Shown: positions 46,505-59,400 of the stretch, one piece after another
Layout of the letters: every line of letters starts with the position of its first letter
How positions within the stretch are numbered: the first letter of the stretch is position 1
NCBI RefSeq assembly: GCF_026151205.1
Contig: NC_087080.1
Location: forward strand, 15,693,337-15,757,336
Origin: Bolinopsis microptera
Lineage: Eukaryota; Ctenophora; Tentaculata; Lobata; Bolinopsidae
Direction: 5' to 3'
Length of the DNA stretch: 64,000 bases
Notes under the pieces: model-generated
Database searches by the model: none
The model's input: the letters and a program-made list of their open reading frames with translations, nothing else
Told to the model about the DNA's origin: nothing
Program-made: the position numbers and the translations under genes

Positions 46505-48072
46505 AAGTTTCCTAGCGATATAGATCAGATCCTAGTGATATAGATCAGATCCTAGTGATATAGATCAGATACTAGTGATATAGATCAGATCCTAGCGATA
46601 TAGATCAGATCCTAGTGATATAGATCAGATACTAGTGATATAGATCAGATACTAGTGATATAGATCAGATCCTAGTGATATAGATCAGATCCTAGTGATA
46701 TAGATCAGATACTAGTGATATAGATCAGATACTAGTGATATAGATCAGATACTAGTGATATAGATCAGATCCTAGTGATATAGATCAGATCCTAGTGATA
46801 TAGATCAGATCCTAGTGATATAGATCAGATACTAGTGATATAGATCAGATACTAGTGATATAGATCAGATCCTAGTGATATAGATCAGATCCTAGTGATA
46901 TAGATCAGATCCTAGTGATATAGATCAGATACTAGTGATATAGATCAGATACTAGTGATATAGATCAGATACTAGTGATATAGATCAGATACTAGTGATA
47001 TAGATCAGATACTAGTGATATAGATCAGATACTAGTGATATAGATCAGATCCTAGTGATATAGATCAGATACTAGTGATATAGATCAGATACTAGTGATA
47101 TAGATCAGATACTAGTGATATAGATCAGATCCTAGTGATATAGATCAGATACTAGTGATATAGATCAGATCCTAGTGATATAGATCAGATACTAGTGATA
47201 TAGATCAGATCCTAGTGATATAGATCAGATACTAGTGATATAGATCAGATACTAGTGATATAGATCAGATACTAGTGATATAGATCAGATACTAGTGATA
47301 TAGATCAGATCCTAGTGATATAGATCAGATACTAGTGATATAGATCAGATACTAGTGATATAGATCAGATACTAGTGATATAGATCAGATACTAGTGATA
47401 TAGATCAGATCCTAGTGATATAGATCAGATACTAGTGATATAGATCAGATACTAGTGATATAGATCAGATACTAGTGATATAGATCAGATACTAGTGATA
47501 TAGATCAGATACTAGTGATATAGATCAGATACTAGTGATATAGATCAGATACTAGTGATATAGATCAGATACTAGTGATATAGATCAGATACTAGTGATA
47601 TAGATCAGATACTAGTGATATAGATCAGATACTAGCGATATAGATCAGATCCTAGTGATATAGATCAGATACTAGTGATATAGATCAGATACTAGTGATA
47701 TAGATCAGATACTAGTGATATAGATCAGATCCTAGTGATATAGATCAGATACTAGTGATATAGATCAGATACTAGTGATATAGATCAGATACTAGTGATA
47801 TAGATCAGATACTAGTGATATAGATCAGATACTAGTGATATAGATCAGATACTAGTGATATAGATCAGATACTAGTGATATAGATCAGATACTAGTGATA
47901 TAGATCAGATACTAGCGATATAGATCAGATCCTAGTGATATAGATCAGATACTAGTGATATAGATCAGATACTAGTGATATAGATCAGATACTAGTGATA
48001 TAGATCAGATACTAGTGATATAGATCAGATCCTAGTGATATAGATCAGATACTAGTGATATAGATCAGATCT
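46505..48072 (+). repeat. 20-bp minisatellite with 280-bp higher-order repeat
   Basis: About 78 units of CTAGTGATATAGATCAGATA. Units differ mainly by C or A before CTAGTGAT, with rare GCGAT. The rare ACTAGCGATATAGATCAGAT followed by CCTAG occurs at 47631 and again at 47911, exactly 14 units apart, with matching neighbours. Confidence 0.95.
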
Positions 48073-48602
48073 GATCATTTTCTCAAGTCTACTGAGAAAG
48101 TGTTGTGGCGGGAGTTAAAAACTAAAGACTAATTATAGAATCTCATGTGTACAAACTAGACCGCTACAACAGTCACCAGGCCGAGATTCAGGCAAAAGGA
48201 TGGTTTTGCTTCAGTTTTGCTGTTGAGGTTGGGGCAGATGGGGTTGTATTACTAACAGTTTAGAGGGTGCCGCAGATTTGTTTCAGAAGAATTAGTGAAA
48301 ATCTGAATGAACCAGTAAAGTTATCTCGCCGCAGGCGCAAGTTTCGAGTTCTAACATGCATCAAGTTCTAACATGTATCCTTATAGTAATGAGAATCTCG
48401 GATCAGATGGTGGTCTATTCGAGGAGAGTCAGAGGGTTGATAAAGAGGGAAGCAGGGAGTGATTGATAACTCGGAAGGGAGTGTTTTGGCTCTATCACAC
48501 GTTGTTGCTTTTAAACCTCAATTTCGTGTGAAGGTCTACTCTAATGAAACAACGTAATAAAGAAACATTGTGTAAATACTAAGAGCAGTGATCGGTACCC
48601 AC
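48073..48602. other. Ly6 intron sequence next to exon
   Basis: Nothing recognised between the array and the exon at 48603. Confidence 0.4.
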
Positions 48603-48739
48603 CTAAATTGTCCTGATCGTTATTGTACCGAGTTTGCTCTTTAACGTTAACAGCCTCAAGTGCCTTAGCACGTGACCCTTCTACAACTGAGTAGTTGCTG
48701 AGCAGCTTCTCCGTGTCCACTATGAAGAAGTAGTCACTC
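48603..48739 (-). CDS. Predicted internal exon of Ly6 gene
   Basis: The acceptor is CTCACTCCCCCAG and the donor is TTTAG|GTGGGT. It encodes SDYFFIVDTEKLLSNYSVVE, then GSRAKALEAVNVKEQTRYNN, then DQDNL. NYS is a sequon, fitting an extracellular stalk before the Ly6 domain. It enters after two bases (Val with 55511-55681) and leaves one base (Glu with 43032). The phases also fit the K2P first exon, but that exon has its own in-frame stop and start, so Ly6 is preferred. Confidence 0.58.
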
Positions 48740-48774
48740 CTGGGGGAGTGAGGGGATTTACAGTCGAAAGTATG

Positions 48775-49116
48775 GGGTTATTAGTGACAACTCCATATTA
48801 TTAGTGACAACTCCATATTATTAGTGACAACTCCATATTATTAGTGACAACTCCATATTATTAGTGACAACTCCATATTATTAGTGACAACTCCATATTA
48901 TTAGCGACAACTCCATATTATTAGTGACAACTCCATATTATTAGTGACAAGTCCATATTATTAGTGACAACTCCATATTATTAGTGACAACTCCATATTA
49001 TTAGTGACAACTCCATATTATTAGTGACAACTCCATATTATTAGTGACTACTCCATATTATTAGTGACTACTCCATATTATTAGTGACAACTCCATGTTA
49101 TTAGCGATAACTCCAT
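48775..49116 (+). repeat. 20-bp minisatellite (ATTAGTGACAACTCCATATT)
   Basis: About 17 units of 20 bp, almost perfect. It starts some 35 bp upstream of the acceptor of the Ly6 exon at 48739, so it lies in the branch-point side of that intron. Confidence 0.95.
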
Positions 49117-50440
49117 ATTCGATGAAACCGAATATAATTCTTCATCGTGGCCACAACTCCCTACAACCATAATTTTTGGAATTTAAGTTGGTGAGATTTA
49201 CATTTTTCATTGCATGTCACTTGTCAGTACTAGATTCGTCCGGGATAGTGAAGTTGTTTTAATAATTACAAATCCCGGACTGAAGACTATTACAGAGGGA
49301 ACTAACGTTGGAATCTCTGTAGGATCCTCGTCAGGACGGTTTATGTCACCCCCTCCCCCTGCACCCTTCCGTCCTGCTTGTACTACTGATCTCTGTATCC
49401 CTGTCAGATGGTCATTATTTGTCAGTTATCCAACTTATAGCTGGTATTATTCGTTATATATCTTATGTTTTTCATCTTTCTGTCGAATTCAATTTAAAAT
49501 TTAAATTAGATTTAATCGAATTGTTTGATACCGAAATAATTATTTATCGAAAATGACAAAAATCTAATATTATCTACTATTGATGAACAAAATACCGAAT
49601 ATAAGGAGTAATATCTGGAGAAGAAGAGGCCGCTTCACAAACGTCATCCTTTTCAGTAAACTTGCCAACTTCCGCCAATCAACATTTAGCTGAAAGAGCT
49701 GCTAGGAATTTTAAAAAGATTAGAATTAAAAGTCGCCAAAGAAATTAAAGGAAATTACTGTTATCAATTCGTTTATAATATCAATGGGTTAATCTTCGGT
49801 TTTTAACGAACAGACATCAGATAGCTCGATGGAGTAATGTTGTCACAAAATTGTGTGACGAGTCCTCCGCCTTAGAGAAAATAAAATAACACTTTTAAGA
49901 AACAGAATAATAATTAAAGAAAATATAAATTTGGGTCAGTTCAGGAAAGTCGTAATTATAGAATTATGAAGCTGCCACGAACATCAGCAGCTGCACCATT
50001 CTCAGCCGACTAATATTTATACCGTACTATTTATAACTTTATAACAAATTTTAAAATACATCATGAATATAATTGCTTAATTAATGGAATTTTACGTGTC
50101 GGTATATTTTTGGCAGACTGTTTTGCAGGTGTTAATCATGTTGTGTACAAGATCTTCACAGCAATAAAAAACATTAATAAAAGTGGTAACTAATTGTTAA
50201 TCATCAATCAATCATTATTATGACAGAAAGAGTGCACACTATATTTGGGCTTCTCGCTATGAATGTCAGCGCACTTTTGGCTGAAGTAGGATTCCGACCA
50301 CAATTTTACATGATTATAAAACCAACCTAAAAAGTAAAATTGACCACAAACTAAACCCGATCTTAATTCTTCCAAAACCCGACCTCATTTTTACCAAAAC
50401 TCTGTGTCGGTGTTCGGCAGGACACCTTGTCGGAACCCTG
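49117..50440. other. Ly6 intron sequence
   Basis: No exon seen on the minus strand. The plus-strand frame at 49214-49504 has no recognisable features. Confidence 0.4.
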
Positions 50441-50444
50441 AAGA

Positions 50445-50561
50445 CCAGACACCGGAAGTTACTAACACAACACGTCTCCTGTTTTTAATTTTAGCAGTTT
50501 CAGACGTCAATTGTATTCAACAATTTTCCTTTCCCGGTCATTTTTATACCCCGACAAGGTT
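50445..50561 (+). repeat. Left ~115-bp flank copy of the 45-bp array
   Basis: TTACTAACACAACACGTCTC, then TTTCAGACGTCAATTGTATT, then CATTTTTATACCCCGACAAG. The same block recurs at 55160-55272 in direct orientation. Confidence 0.9.
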
Positions 50562-50566
50562 ATATA

Positions 50567-53500
50567 CCACAGGACACCTTGTCCGAACCTCATAGACCTA
50601 ACTAACACTCACCACAGGACACCATGTCGGAACCCCAGAGACCTAACTAAGACTCACCACAGGACACCTTGTCGGAACCCCATAGACCTAACTAACACTC
50701 ACCACAGGACACCTTGTCGAAACCCAAGAGACCTAACTAAGACTCACCACAGGACACCTTGTCGGAACCCCAGAGACCTAACTAACACTCACCGCAGGAC
50801 ACCTTGTCGGAACCCCAGAGACCTAACTAAGACTCACCACAGGACACCTTGTCGGAACCCCAGAGACCTAACTAACACTCACCACAGGACACCTTGTCGT
50901 AACCCCAGAGACCTAACTAACACTCACCACAGGACACCATGTCGGAACCCCAGAGACCTAACTAAGACTCACCACAGGACACCTTGTCGGAACACAAGAG
51001 ACCTAACTAACACTCACCACAGGACACCTTGTCGGAACCCCAGAGACCTAACTAAGACTCACCACAGGACACCTTGTCGGAACCCCAGAGACCTAACTAA
51101 CACTCACCACAGGACACCTTGTCGGAACCCCAGAGACCTAACTAAGACTCACCACAGGACACCTTGTCGGAACCCCAGAGACCTAACTAAGACTCACCAC
51201 AGGACACCTTGTCGGAACCCCAGAGGCCTAACTAAGACTCACCACAGGACACCTTGTCGGAACACCAGAGACCTAACTAACACTCACCACAGGACACCTT
51301 GTCGGAACCCCAGAGACCTAACTAAGACTCACCACAGGACACCTTGTCGGAACCCCAGAGACCTAACTAACACTCACCACAGGACACCTTGTCGGAACAC
51401 CAGAGACCTAACTAACACTCACCACAGGACACCTTGTCGGAACACCAGAGACCTAACTAACACTCACCACAGGACACCTTGTCGGAACCCCAGAGACCTA
51501 ACTAAGACTCACCACAGGACACCTTGTCGGAACCCCAGAGACCTAACTAAGACTCACCACAGGACACCTTGTCGGAACCCCAGAGACCTAACTAACACTC
51601 ACCACAGGACACCATGTCGGAACCCCAGAGACCTAACTAAGACTCACCACAGGACACCTTGTCGGAACCCCAGAGACCTAACTAAGACTCACCACAGGAC
51701 ACCTTGTCGGAACACCAGAGACCTAACTAACACTCACCACAGGACACCTTGTCGGAACCCCAGAGACCTAACTAAGACTCACCACAGGACACCTTGTCGG
51801 AACCCCAGAGACCTAACTAACACTCACCACAGGACACCTTGTCGGAACACCAGAGACCTAACTAACACTCACCACAGGACACCTTGTCGGAACCCCAGAG
51901 ACCTAACTAAGACTCACCACAGGACACCTTGTCGGAACCCCAGAGACCTAACTAAGACTCACCACAGGACACCTTGTCGGAACCCCAGAGACCTAACTAA
52001 CACTCACCACAGGACACCTTGTCGTAACCCCAGAGACCTAACTAACACTCACCACAGGACACCATGTCGGAACCCCAGAGACCTAACTAAGACTCACCAC
52101 AGGACACCTTGTCGGAACCCCAGAGACCTAACTAAGACTCACCACAGGACACCTTGTCGGAACCCAAGAGACCTAACTAAGACTCACCACAGGACACCTT
52201 GTCGGAACCCCAGAGACCTAACTAACACTCACCACAGGACACCTTGTCGGAACCCCAGAGACCTAACTAACACTCACCACAGGACACCTTGTCGGAACCC
52301 CAGAGACCTAACTAAGACTCACCACAGGACACCTTGTCGGAACCCCAGAGACCTAACTAAGACTCACCACAGGACACCTTGTCGGAACCCCAGAGACCTA
52401 ACTAAGACTCACCACAGGACACCTTGTCGGAACCCCAGAGACCTAACTAACACTCACCACAGGACACCTTGTCGGAACCCCAGAGACCTAACTAACACTC
52501 ACCACAGGACACCTTGTCGGAACCCCAGAGACCTAACTAACACTCACCACAGGACACCTTGTCGGAACCCCAGAGACCTAACTAACACTCACCACAGGAC
52601 ACCTTGTCGGAACCCCAGAGACCTAACTAACACTCACCACAGGACACCTTGTCGGAACCCCAGAGACCTAACTAACACTCACCACAGGACACCTTGTCGG
52701 AACCCCAGAGACCTAACTAACACTCACCACAGGACACCTTGTCAGAACCCCAGAGACCTAACTAACACTCACCACAGGACACCTTGTCGGAACCCCAGAG
52801 ACCTAACTAACACTCACCACAGGACACCTTGTCGGAACCCCAGAGACCTAACTAACACTCACCACAGGACACCTTGTCGGAACCCCAGAGACCTAACTAA
52901 CACTCACCACAGGACACCTTGTCGGAACCCCAGAGACCTAACTAACACTCACCACAGGACACCTTGTCGGAACCCCAGAGACCTAACTAAGACTCACCAC
53001 AGGACACCTTGTCGGAACCCCAGAGACCTAACTAACACTCACCACAGGACACCTTGTCGGAACCCCAGAGACCTAACTAACACTCACCACAGGACACCTT
53101 GTCGGAACCCCAGAGACCTAACTAACACTCACCACAGGACACCTTGTCGGAACCCCAGAGACCTAACTAACACTCACCACAGGACACCTTGTCGGAACCC
53201 CAGAGACCTAACTAACACTCACCACAGGACACCTTGTCGGAACCCCAGAGACCTAACTAACACTCACCACAGGACACCTTGTCGGAACCCCAGAGACCTA
53301 ACTAACACTCACCACAGGACACCTTGTCGGAACCCCAGAGACCTAACTAACACTCACCACAGGACACCTTGTCGGAACCCCAGAGACCTAACTAACACTC
53401 ACCACAGGACACCTTGTCGGAACCCCAGAGACCTAACTAACACTCACCACAGGACACCTTGTCGGAACCCCAGAGACCTAACTAACACTCACCACAGGAC

Positions 53501-55158
53501 ACCTTGTCGGAACCCCAGAGACCTAACTAACACTCACCACAGGACACCTTGTCGGAACACCAGAGACCTAACTAACACTCACCACAGGACACCTTGTCGG
53601 AACACCAGAGACCTAACTTAGACTCAACACAGGACACCTTGTCGGAACACCAGAGACCTAACTTAGACTCAACACAGGACACCTTGTCGGAACCCCAGAG
53701 ACCTAACTAACACTCACCACAGGACACCTTGTCGGAACACCAGAGACCTAACTAACACTCACCACAGGACACCTTGTCGGAACCCCAGAGACCTAACTAA
53801 GACTCACCACAGGACACCTTGTCGGAACCCCAGAGACCTAACTAACACTCACCACAGGACACCTTGTCGGAACCCCAGAGACCTAACTAACACTCACCAC
53901 AGGACACCTTGTCGGAACCCCAGAGACCTAACTAACACTCACCACAGGACACCTTGTCGGAACCCCAGAGACCTAACTAACACTCACCACAGGACACCTT
54001 GTCGGAACCCCAGAGACCTAACTAACACTCACCACAGGACACCTTGTCGGAACCCCAGAGACCTAACTAACACTCACCACAGGACACCTTGTCGGAACCC
54101 CAGAGACCTAACTAACACTCACCACAGGACACCTTGTCGGAACCCCAGAGACCTAACTAACACTCACCACAGGACACCTTGTCGGAACCCCAGAGACCTA
54201 ACTAACACTCACCACAGGACACCTTGTCGGAACCCCAGAGACCTAACTAACACTCACCACAGGACACCTTGTCGGAACCCCAGAGACCTAACTAACACTC
54301 ACCACAGGACACCTTGTCGGAACCCCAGAGACCTAACTAACACTCACCACAGGACACCTTGTCGGAACCCCAGAGACCTAACTAACACTCACCACAGGAC
54401 ACCTTGTCGGAACCCCAGAGACCTAACTAACACTCACCACAGGACACCTTGTCGGAACCCCAGAGACCTAACTAACACTCACCACAGGACACCTTGTCGG
54501 AACCCCAGAGACCTAACTAACACTCACCACAGGACACCTTGTCGGAACCCCAGAGACCTAACTAACACTCACCACAGGACACCTTGTCGGAACCCCAGAG
54601 ACCTAACTAACACTCACCACAGGACACCTTGTCGGAACCCCAGAGACCTAACTAACACTCACCACAGGACACCTTGTCGGAACCCCAGAGACCTAACTAA
54701 CACTCACCACAGGACACCTTGTCGGAACCCCAGAGACCTAACTAACACTCACCACAGGACACCTTGTCGGAACCCCAGAGACCTAACTAACACTCACCAC
54801 AGGACACCTTGTCGGAACCCCAGAGACCTAACTAACACTCACCACAGGACACCTTGTCGGAACCCCAGAGACCTAACTAAGACTCACCACAGGACACCTT
54901 GTCGGAACCCCAGAGACCTAACTAACACTCACCACAGGACACCTTGTCGGAACCCCAGAGACCTAACTAACACTCACCACAGGACACCTTGTCGGAACCC
55001 CAGAGACCTAACTAACACTCACCACAGGACACCTTGTCGGAACCCCAGAGACCTAACTAACACTCACCACAGGACACCTTGTCGGAACCCCAGAGACCTA
55101 ACTAACACTCACCACAGGACACCTTGTCGGAACCCCAGAGACCTAACTAACACTCACC
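50567..55158 (+). repeat. 45-bp minisatellite, ~102 copies
   Basis: The unit reads GGACACCTTGTCGGAACCCC, then AGAGACCTAACTAACACTCA, then CCACA. The 5' part (to about 52440) mixes AACACTC/AAGACTC and ACCCC/ACACC variants; the 3' part is nearly homogeneous. Because 45 is a multiple of 3, a frame of more than 1000 codons runs through it (HRTPCRNPRDLTNT). It is treated as non-coding: it starts in flank sequence, lacks family resemblance and lies in a Ly6 intron. Confidence 0.96.
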
Positions 55159-55159
55159 A

Positions 55160-55272
55160 AACACCAGACGTTACTAACACAACACGTCTCCTGTTTTTAA
55201 TTTTAACAGTTTCAGACGTCAATTGTATTCAACAATTTTCCTTTCCCGGTCATTTTTATACCCCGACAAGGT
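55160..55272 (+). repeat. Right flank copy of the 45-bp array
   Basis: Direct repeat of 50450-50561, with near-complete identity through CTTTCCCGGTCATTTTTATA, diverging after CGACAAGGT. Confidence 0.9.
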
Positions 55273-55510
55273 CTTGCAAGTGTCGATTGTTGAGTTCGCA
55301 TGTATTCATGGGCTGTACTGTACCTACATGTTATCAGCTATATGTAACGTTACAGTGAGAGATCAGATCCAGTGCAGGTGATAATGAATGTGCATTTAGA
55401 GACTAGATCTGAAGATCACTTGTTACCATAGTTACCATAGTTGTTACCATAGTTACCGAACAAGCAGTAATTTGCTCCAGTTAGATTGAAGCGCTGGTCA
55501 CCGCACTTAC

Positions 55511-55681
55511 ACCCCATTGGCGGTTAGGAGGGTAAGGACATTTTGATTGGCTGCTGAGGACTTGGTGACGTTTTGATTGGAGGATGGAACGGTGGCGACA
55601 GTGTGATTGGAGGGTGGCGATGTAGCGGTCTTCTGATTGGCTGGGAGAGGCTGTGTGGCTGTCTGATTGGTTGTTGATGGG
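55511..55681 (-). CDS. Predicted Ly6 gene exon: 10-residue Asn/Ser/Thr repeat
   Basis: The acceptor is ACATTTCCTAG and the donor is GGGGT|GTAAGTGC. The frame reads PSTTNQTATQPLPANQKTAT, then SPPSNHTVATVPSSNQNVTK, then SSAANQNVLTLLTANG. Asn-Gln/His recurs every 10 residues, and CCAAT occurs every 30 bp (ATTGG ending at 55520, 55550, 55580, 55610, 55640 and 55670). NQT, NHT and NVT are sequons. It resembles a mucin-like stalk. Other frames are also partly open, and the period could instead be read as CCAAT boxes, but the donor, acceptor and phase fit the 48.7-kb exon. The signal-peptide exon would lie upstream. Confidence 0.5.
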
Positions 55682-55684
55682 CTA

Positions 55685-58463
55685 GGAAATGTGAGTCATT
55701 GGTACGGATCTGGCGTGGATTTGGCAGGTATTATACTGAATTGTGTTCAGAGAACATTTAACATTAACCATGTGTGTTATAGTGCGGATACTGTGTCATT
55801 TCACTAATCTTGCTTCTAGTTTGATCTGTGCTTCTGTTCTGTTCTGGCCTGCCGCTCACTTTGTCACAATGACAAATCATACTTTATTACTAGAGAGTTT
55901 CGACATGCATAATTTCATCAAATATCCGTATATAATCATCATTTCATTCCTACTTTGATTTGTTACATTTGACTAAATGTTCCATGATAATATGCAAGTA
56001 ACACATAGCTGCTAAATACTAAGTCGTCCGCCTAACGCAACACTGTGAAAACTCACTCAACCACATCAGTCCACACTCGATTAAACTGTCAGAGTGTCAG
56101 TGTAAACTCCCTCCCCACTAAAATCAACACAACACTCCACACAACACTTCACACACCATTTCACACAACACTCCCACCATCATCATCATCATCCTACTAG
56201 CTAGGCTTAACGACCACTGTTCTATTTTAATTGTTGCAGATTTGCACTAAGTGCGGCTCACACGCCACAACAAGAAGACTCATGATTGTTTATGTTAATG
56301 ATCCGGCGTAGTGTTTGTAATTGTTATAACGATTGTGTTTGCTATGCGTGTTGTGGTGGCTGTGTTGTAGATGCAGGGTAAGTGTAGTTACACCAAATGT
56401 AACACTTTTAGTTACGGTTATTATTATAGGCACGGACACGCCGACGGACTGACCGACGGACTGACCGACGTACCGAAGTACCGACCGACGGACTGACTGA
56501 CCGACGGACTGACCGACGTACGGACGGACATGATTCACAAATGCGGTCCATGCAGCTGCTCATTTTAAAATTTCCACGTGATGTTGTACAGTTCTTTAAG
56601 CCCTTCTTTTACAAAATCTCCAGATATTAGATCTGTGATTAACCTGGCCCAGTATAACATATCCACTACAAATTAGTGGATATGCAGAACAATCGTATCC
56701 CCCGCCGTGCAGTATTTACTACTGCCGGTCATTTCCTTTCCTCCATGGGTGGTCCAGTATTAATCCACGGTTCATCAAAATATTTATTTGTCGCTGAATG
56801 GCTGCAATCCTCAAATTCTTGCATTTAAAAATTTGTACGACCACTTTCAAGTTTCAAAAAAAGAATTTCCTACAAAAAATATTTAACGAAACCATTAGGC
56901 ATTGCCATTATCTATAGAATACATATTTCACAATTCTATATTGCTCAATCATTCTATCAATTCAAACGACTAAGCATCCAGCTGATTGTTAACTTACCCT
57001 TTTCTGGGTACGTCCTTACAGATTACGTTTTTGTTGAGGTCACACGTGGACAGAAATGTTTTATTGACATAAAGAAATGAGAATGTCATAATAATAAGTA
57101 TTGATAAGAGAATAGGTTAAAACTTTAACCAATATTTAAGACAAACTGTGAGCATGGCCCTACAATTTCCTAAGAAACGTGACAGATAAAATAACAAACC
57201 TATCGAAACCGGTCATTTACTCATTTGGACTGTTCAGAACGAAATGAAGCAGCCTATTACCACCCTGGTAGTGGAATGTAAAAGCCAGGCTGGTAACCTG
57301 TTCTATTATTAGTCTAGAATGGGTCTAAGAATTCAGGATTTAATAGTAGCTAATAAAATAGGTATTGGTCACTTGAGTACCAACCATCAAATAAAAAAGT
57401 GGGTTAAAAATTGAATTTAAAGAATTTCTATTTCTAAAGGACTGGTAAGAAAATATTTCGGAATTCTGATTGACACTATATATGTCAACAAGCCAAAAAA
57501 AAAACGTCGAAAATCATATGACTTGATATGTACACTTTCAAAATTCTAAACTGAATAAGTTCATGTTCACCTTCACAGGAAAGGGTGACATAACGAACCG
57601 CTTACAGTCTATTATAAAACAAGTTCAGTGAAGCGAAATGTCCGTTGTTCTATAACTTGGTGCAGGAAAAGATATTCCAAATTACCAAAATATTAAGGAA
57701 ATTAAAAATTGCCCATTAAAAGGCCATTAGCAACGAGCTAGAAACTGCGGAAGGCCAATTATCTGTAATCAAATCAGGATCAAGCAGAATCAGTCAGTCA
57801 AAGCTAATTATATCAAGGATTTAACTCTAAAACCAATAAGTACAAGGGTCACAGAAATACTAAGTAGATCTTTATTGGTTAAGCATGCTATGACAAAAGG
57901 GAAGGCACTGAAAAATCACATTCGATCACATTTTAATACTCAAGTTCGTTGACGTGTATTGACTAGAACATAAATTAAATTAAATAGAAAGTTCTATTGA
58001 AGCGGCAAAGATGAATCTATATTATCATTTTCTCCCATACTAAATACAGTCCGCAGTTTTTTAGGGAAATGATATCTTCATTAACCACTATTTTCTGTGG
58101 GTTGCATCCGATTTCAACAAGTCTAAACGTAAAATAGCACTGACTAATTAGTATTACTTCCCATTGTGAATCCAGACCGGCGACGGTAGACATTCGACCA
58201 ACTCGTAAAATCAGTATAATTGTAAAGAAAATATTTTATTTAAATGAATTGTTGTAATCTGTTCATTACTCATTTCCTTTAATCTGACAGCTGACTAGAA
58301 GACTTGCTGCTCTTGGGACTCTAGCTAAAGAGTTAAATACAGACCTTTAAAAATAGTGCTTGACCCTCGACCTGCACCAATCGCACATGTTTCGACTTTA
58401 AATGCCTTTTTATATCCCCCCCCCCCCCCCCCCCCAACAACGTTTAACAAGCTTCAACTTCAG
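55685..58463. other. Region between Ly6 gene and plus-strand gene
   Basis: The two genes face away from each other here, so promoters are expected, but none was identified. It holds a CGACGGACTGAC repeat (56432-56528), an ATCATC run (56179-56190) and a poly-C run (58418-58435). The missing Ly6 signal-peptide exon may lie here. Confidence 0.45.
56432..56528 (+). repeat. (CGACGGACTGAC)n short repeat
   Basis: Seven to eight degenerate 8-12 bp units of GACGGACTGACC/GACGTACCG. Confidence 0.8.
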
Positions 58464-58568
58464 GAATCTCCAGACAACATGGGCGAGAAGGAGAGAAGCC
58501 CAGTAAAAGGCTGACCTTCCAAGTGAGCGAGGGGGCTCCGTCACGTCACGTGACACACTCTAACCCTG
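58464..58568 (+). CDS. Unidentified gene, exon A
   Basis: The acceptor CTTCAACTTCAG lies just after a poly-C tract, and the donor is CCTG|GTGAGTG. It encodes ISRQHGREGEKPSKRLTFQV then SEGAPSRHVTHSNP. It is basic and Ser-rich with KPSKRLTF (a kinase-site-like stretch), typical of a disordered cytoplasmic region. It enters and leaves in phase 1, and its last base forms Gly with exon B. Confidence 0.5.
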
Positions 58569-58591
58569 GTGAGTGACCTGCAGTTGTGGAG

Positions 58592-58740
58592 CAGGGACAA
58601 AATGAAATCGCGGCATGTACGGAATCGCGATTTTTCCCATTATTTGCGACAAATTTTATGTATAGTTTAATATACCGCGAAATTTAATTCGCAGTATCGC
58701 GATTTTTGGCCAAAATGACCGCGAAATCCTTTTGTCCCTG
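58592..58740. mobile_element. 149-bp MITE, CAGGGACAAAA ends
   Basis: The ends CAGGGACAAAATGAAATCGC and AAATCCTTTTGTCCCTG match the termini of the 25005-28468 element. It is flanked by TTGTGGAG (left) and CTGTGGAG (right), 7 of 8 bases alike, consistent with an 8-bp hAT-type duplication. It lies 24 bp after the donor of exon A. Confidence 0.8.
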
Positions 58741-58873
58741 CTGTGGAGTCTGGTGGGGAGTTGAGGCATATTTGTTATGACAGTAAACCCACCACCTTCC
58801 ACTATTTATAGACTATCGACCGATCAAGCCTCAGAATCGCTGCCACGTTTCAAAATAGTATGCTTCACCTCCC

Positions 58874-58944
58874 TTACCTGGGGACCCCAGGCTATTATGT
58901 TCATAAACATTTGGCGGAATGACAGGCTGAGCGCGGCCCAGTAA
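58874..58944 (+). mobile_element. Short TTACTGGG-ended MITE, copy 3
   Basis: TTACCTGGGGACCCCAGGCT at the left and GCGGCCCAGTAA at the right. This is the same family as 13282-13352 and 39689-39742. Confidence 0.65.
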
Positions 58945-59044
58945 CACCTCCCCACCCAGATACGTGTCGATAGTGAGGCAGATAAGTCGTGTATATCTTG
59001 TGACTTATAGAGCGTGTAGCTGGTTACTACACTCGGATATATTA

Positions 59045-59400
59045 ATTGTGAACAGAGAGTTATATCTAACTTATCATATCTTACTATATATAAAGCGAGA
59101 CGATATATATATATATGGATCCGTGCCATTTTACTGACACCACGGCATCAACTTTAACGCGACTTTCCGCAAAAACCGTAAAAGATATACAACTGAAACC
59201 TTTTTGACTGGGTCAAATGCTTTAATGGCCTTCAAATCAGCATGAAGAAATACAAAATTGGCCAAGGAATAAGAATTTTAGTGCCCAAAATTTGGACTCC
59301 CAAGTGGTGTCAAAAACGCGAATTAAATAGGTAATAATTATTTTAGTCTCTCGAGTCTTGACACCACTTTTATTTAGGGTTAGACGGGATCCTGCTAGTT
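59045..59400 (+). repeat. Dispersed repeat, uninterrupted copy
   Basis: Reverse complement of 31196-31493 plus 31879-31925. It carries the empty AT tract where the 31.5-kb copy has a MITE. Confidence 0.75.

Noticed and set aside
34379-48739. Joining the 48603-48739 exon to the K2P first exon
   Set aside because: The phase fits, but the K2P exon has an in-frame stop 21 codons before its Met, no good acceptor at the needed position, and the upstream exons carry extracellular sequons that suit the Ly6 gene.
48739-49070. Array at 48775 derived from the adjacent exon's acceptor
   Set aside because: Only about nine bases (GTGACTACT) are shared, and in inverse orientation; not convincing.
46505-49116. 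CRISPR-like regular arrays
   Set aside because: Units are contiguous with no unique spacers, and the genome is eukaryotic.
50511-53621. Open frame of 1036 codons (HRTPCRNPRDLTNT repeats)
   Set aside because: It is generated by a 45-bp array whose unit is a multiple of three; the frame starts in flanking repeat sequence and matches no family. The array lies inside an intron.
55511-55681. Promoter with six evenly spaced CCAAT boxes
   Set aside because: The exact 30-bp period equals a 10-codon repeat in an open frame with matching splice sites, which explains it better; still not excluded.
56290-56538. 82-codon VGQSVGQSV frame
   Set aside because: Translation of a short GACGGACTGACC repeat.
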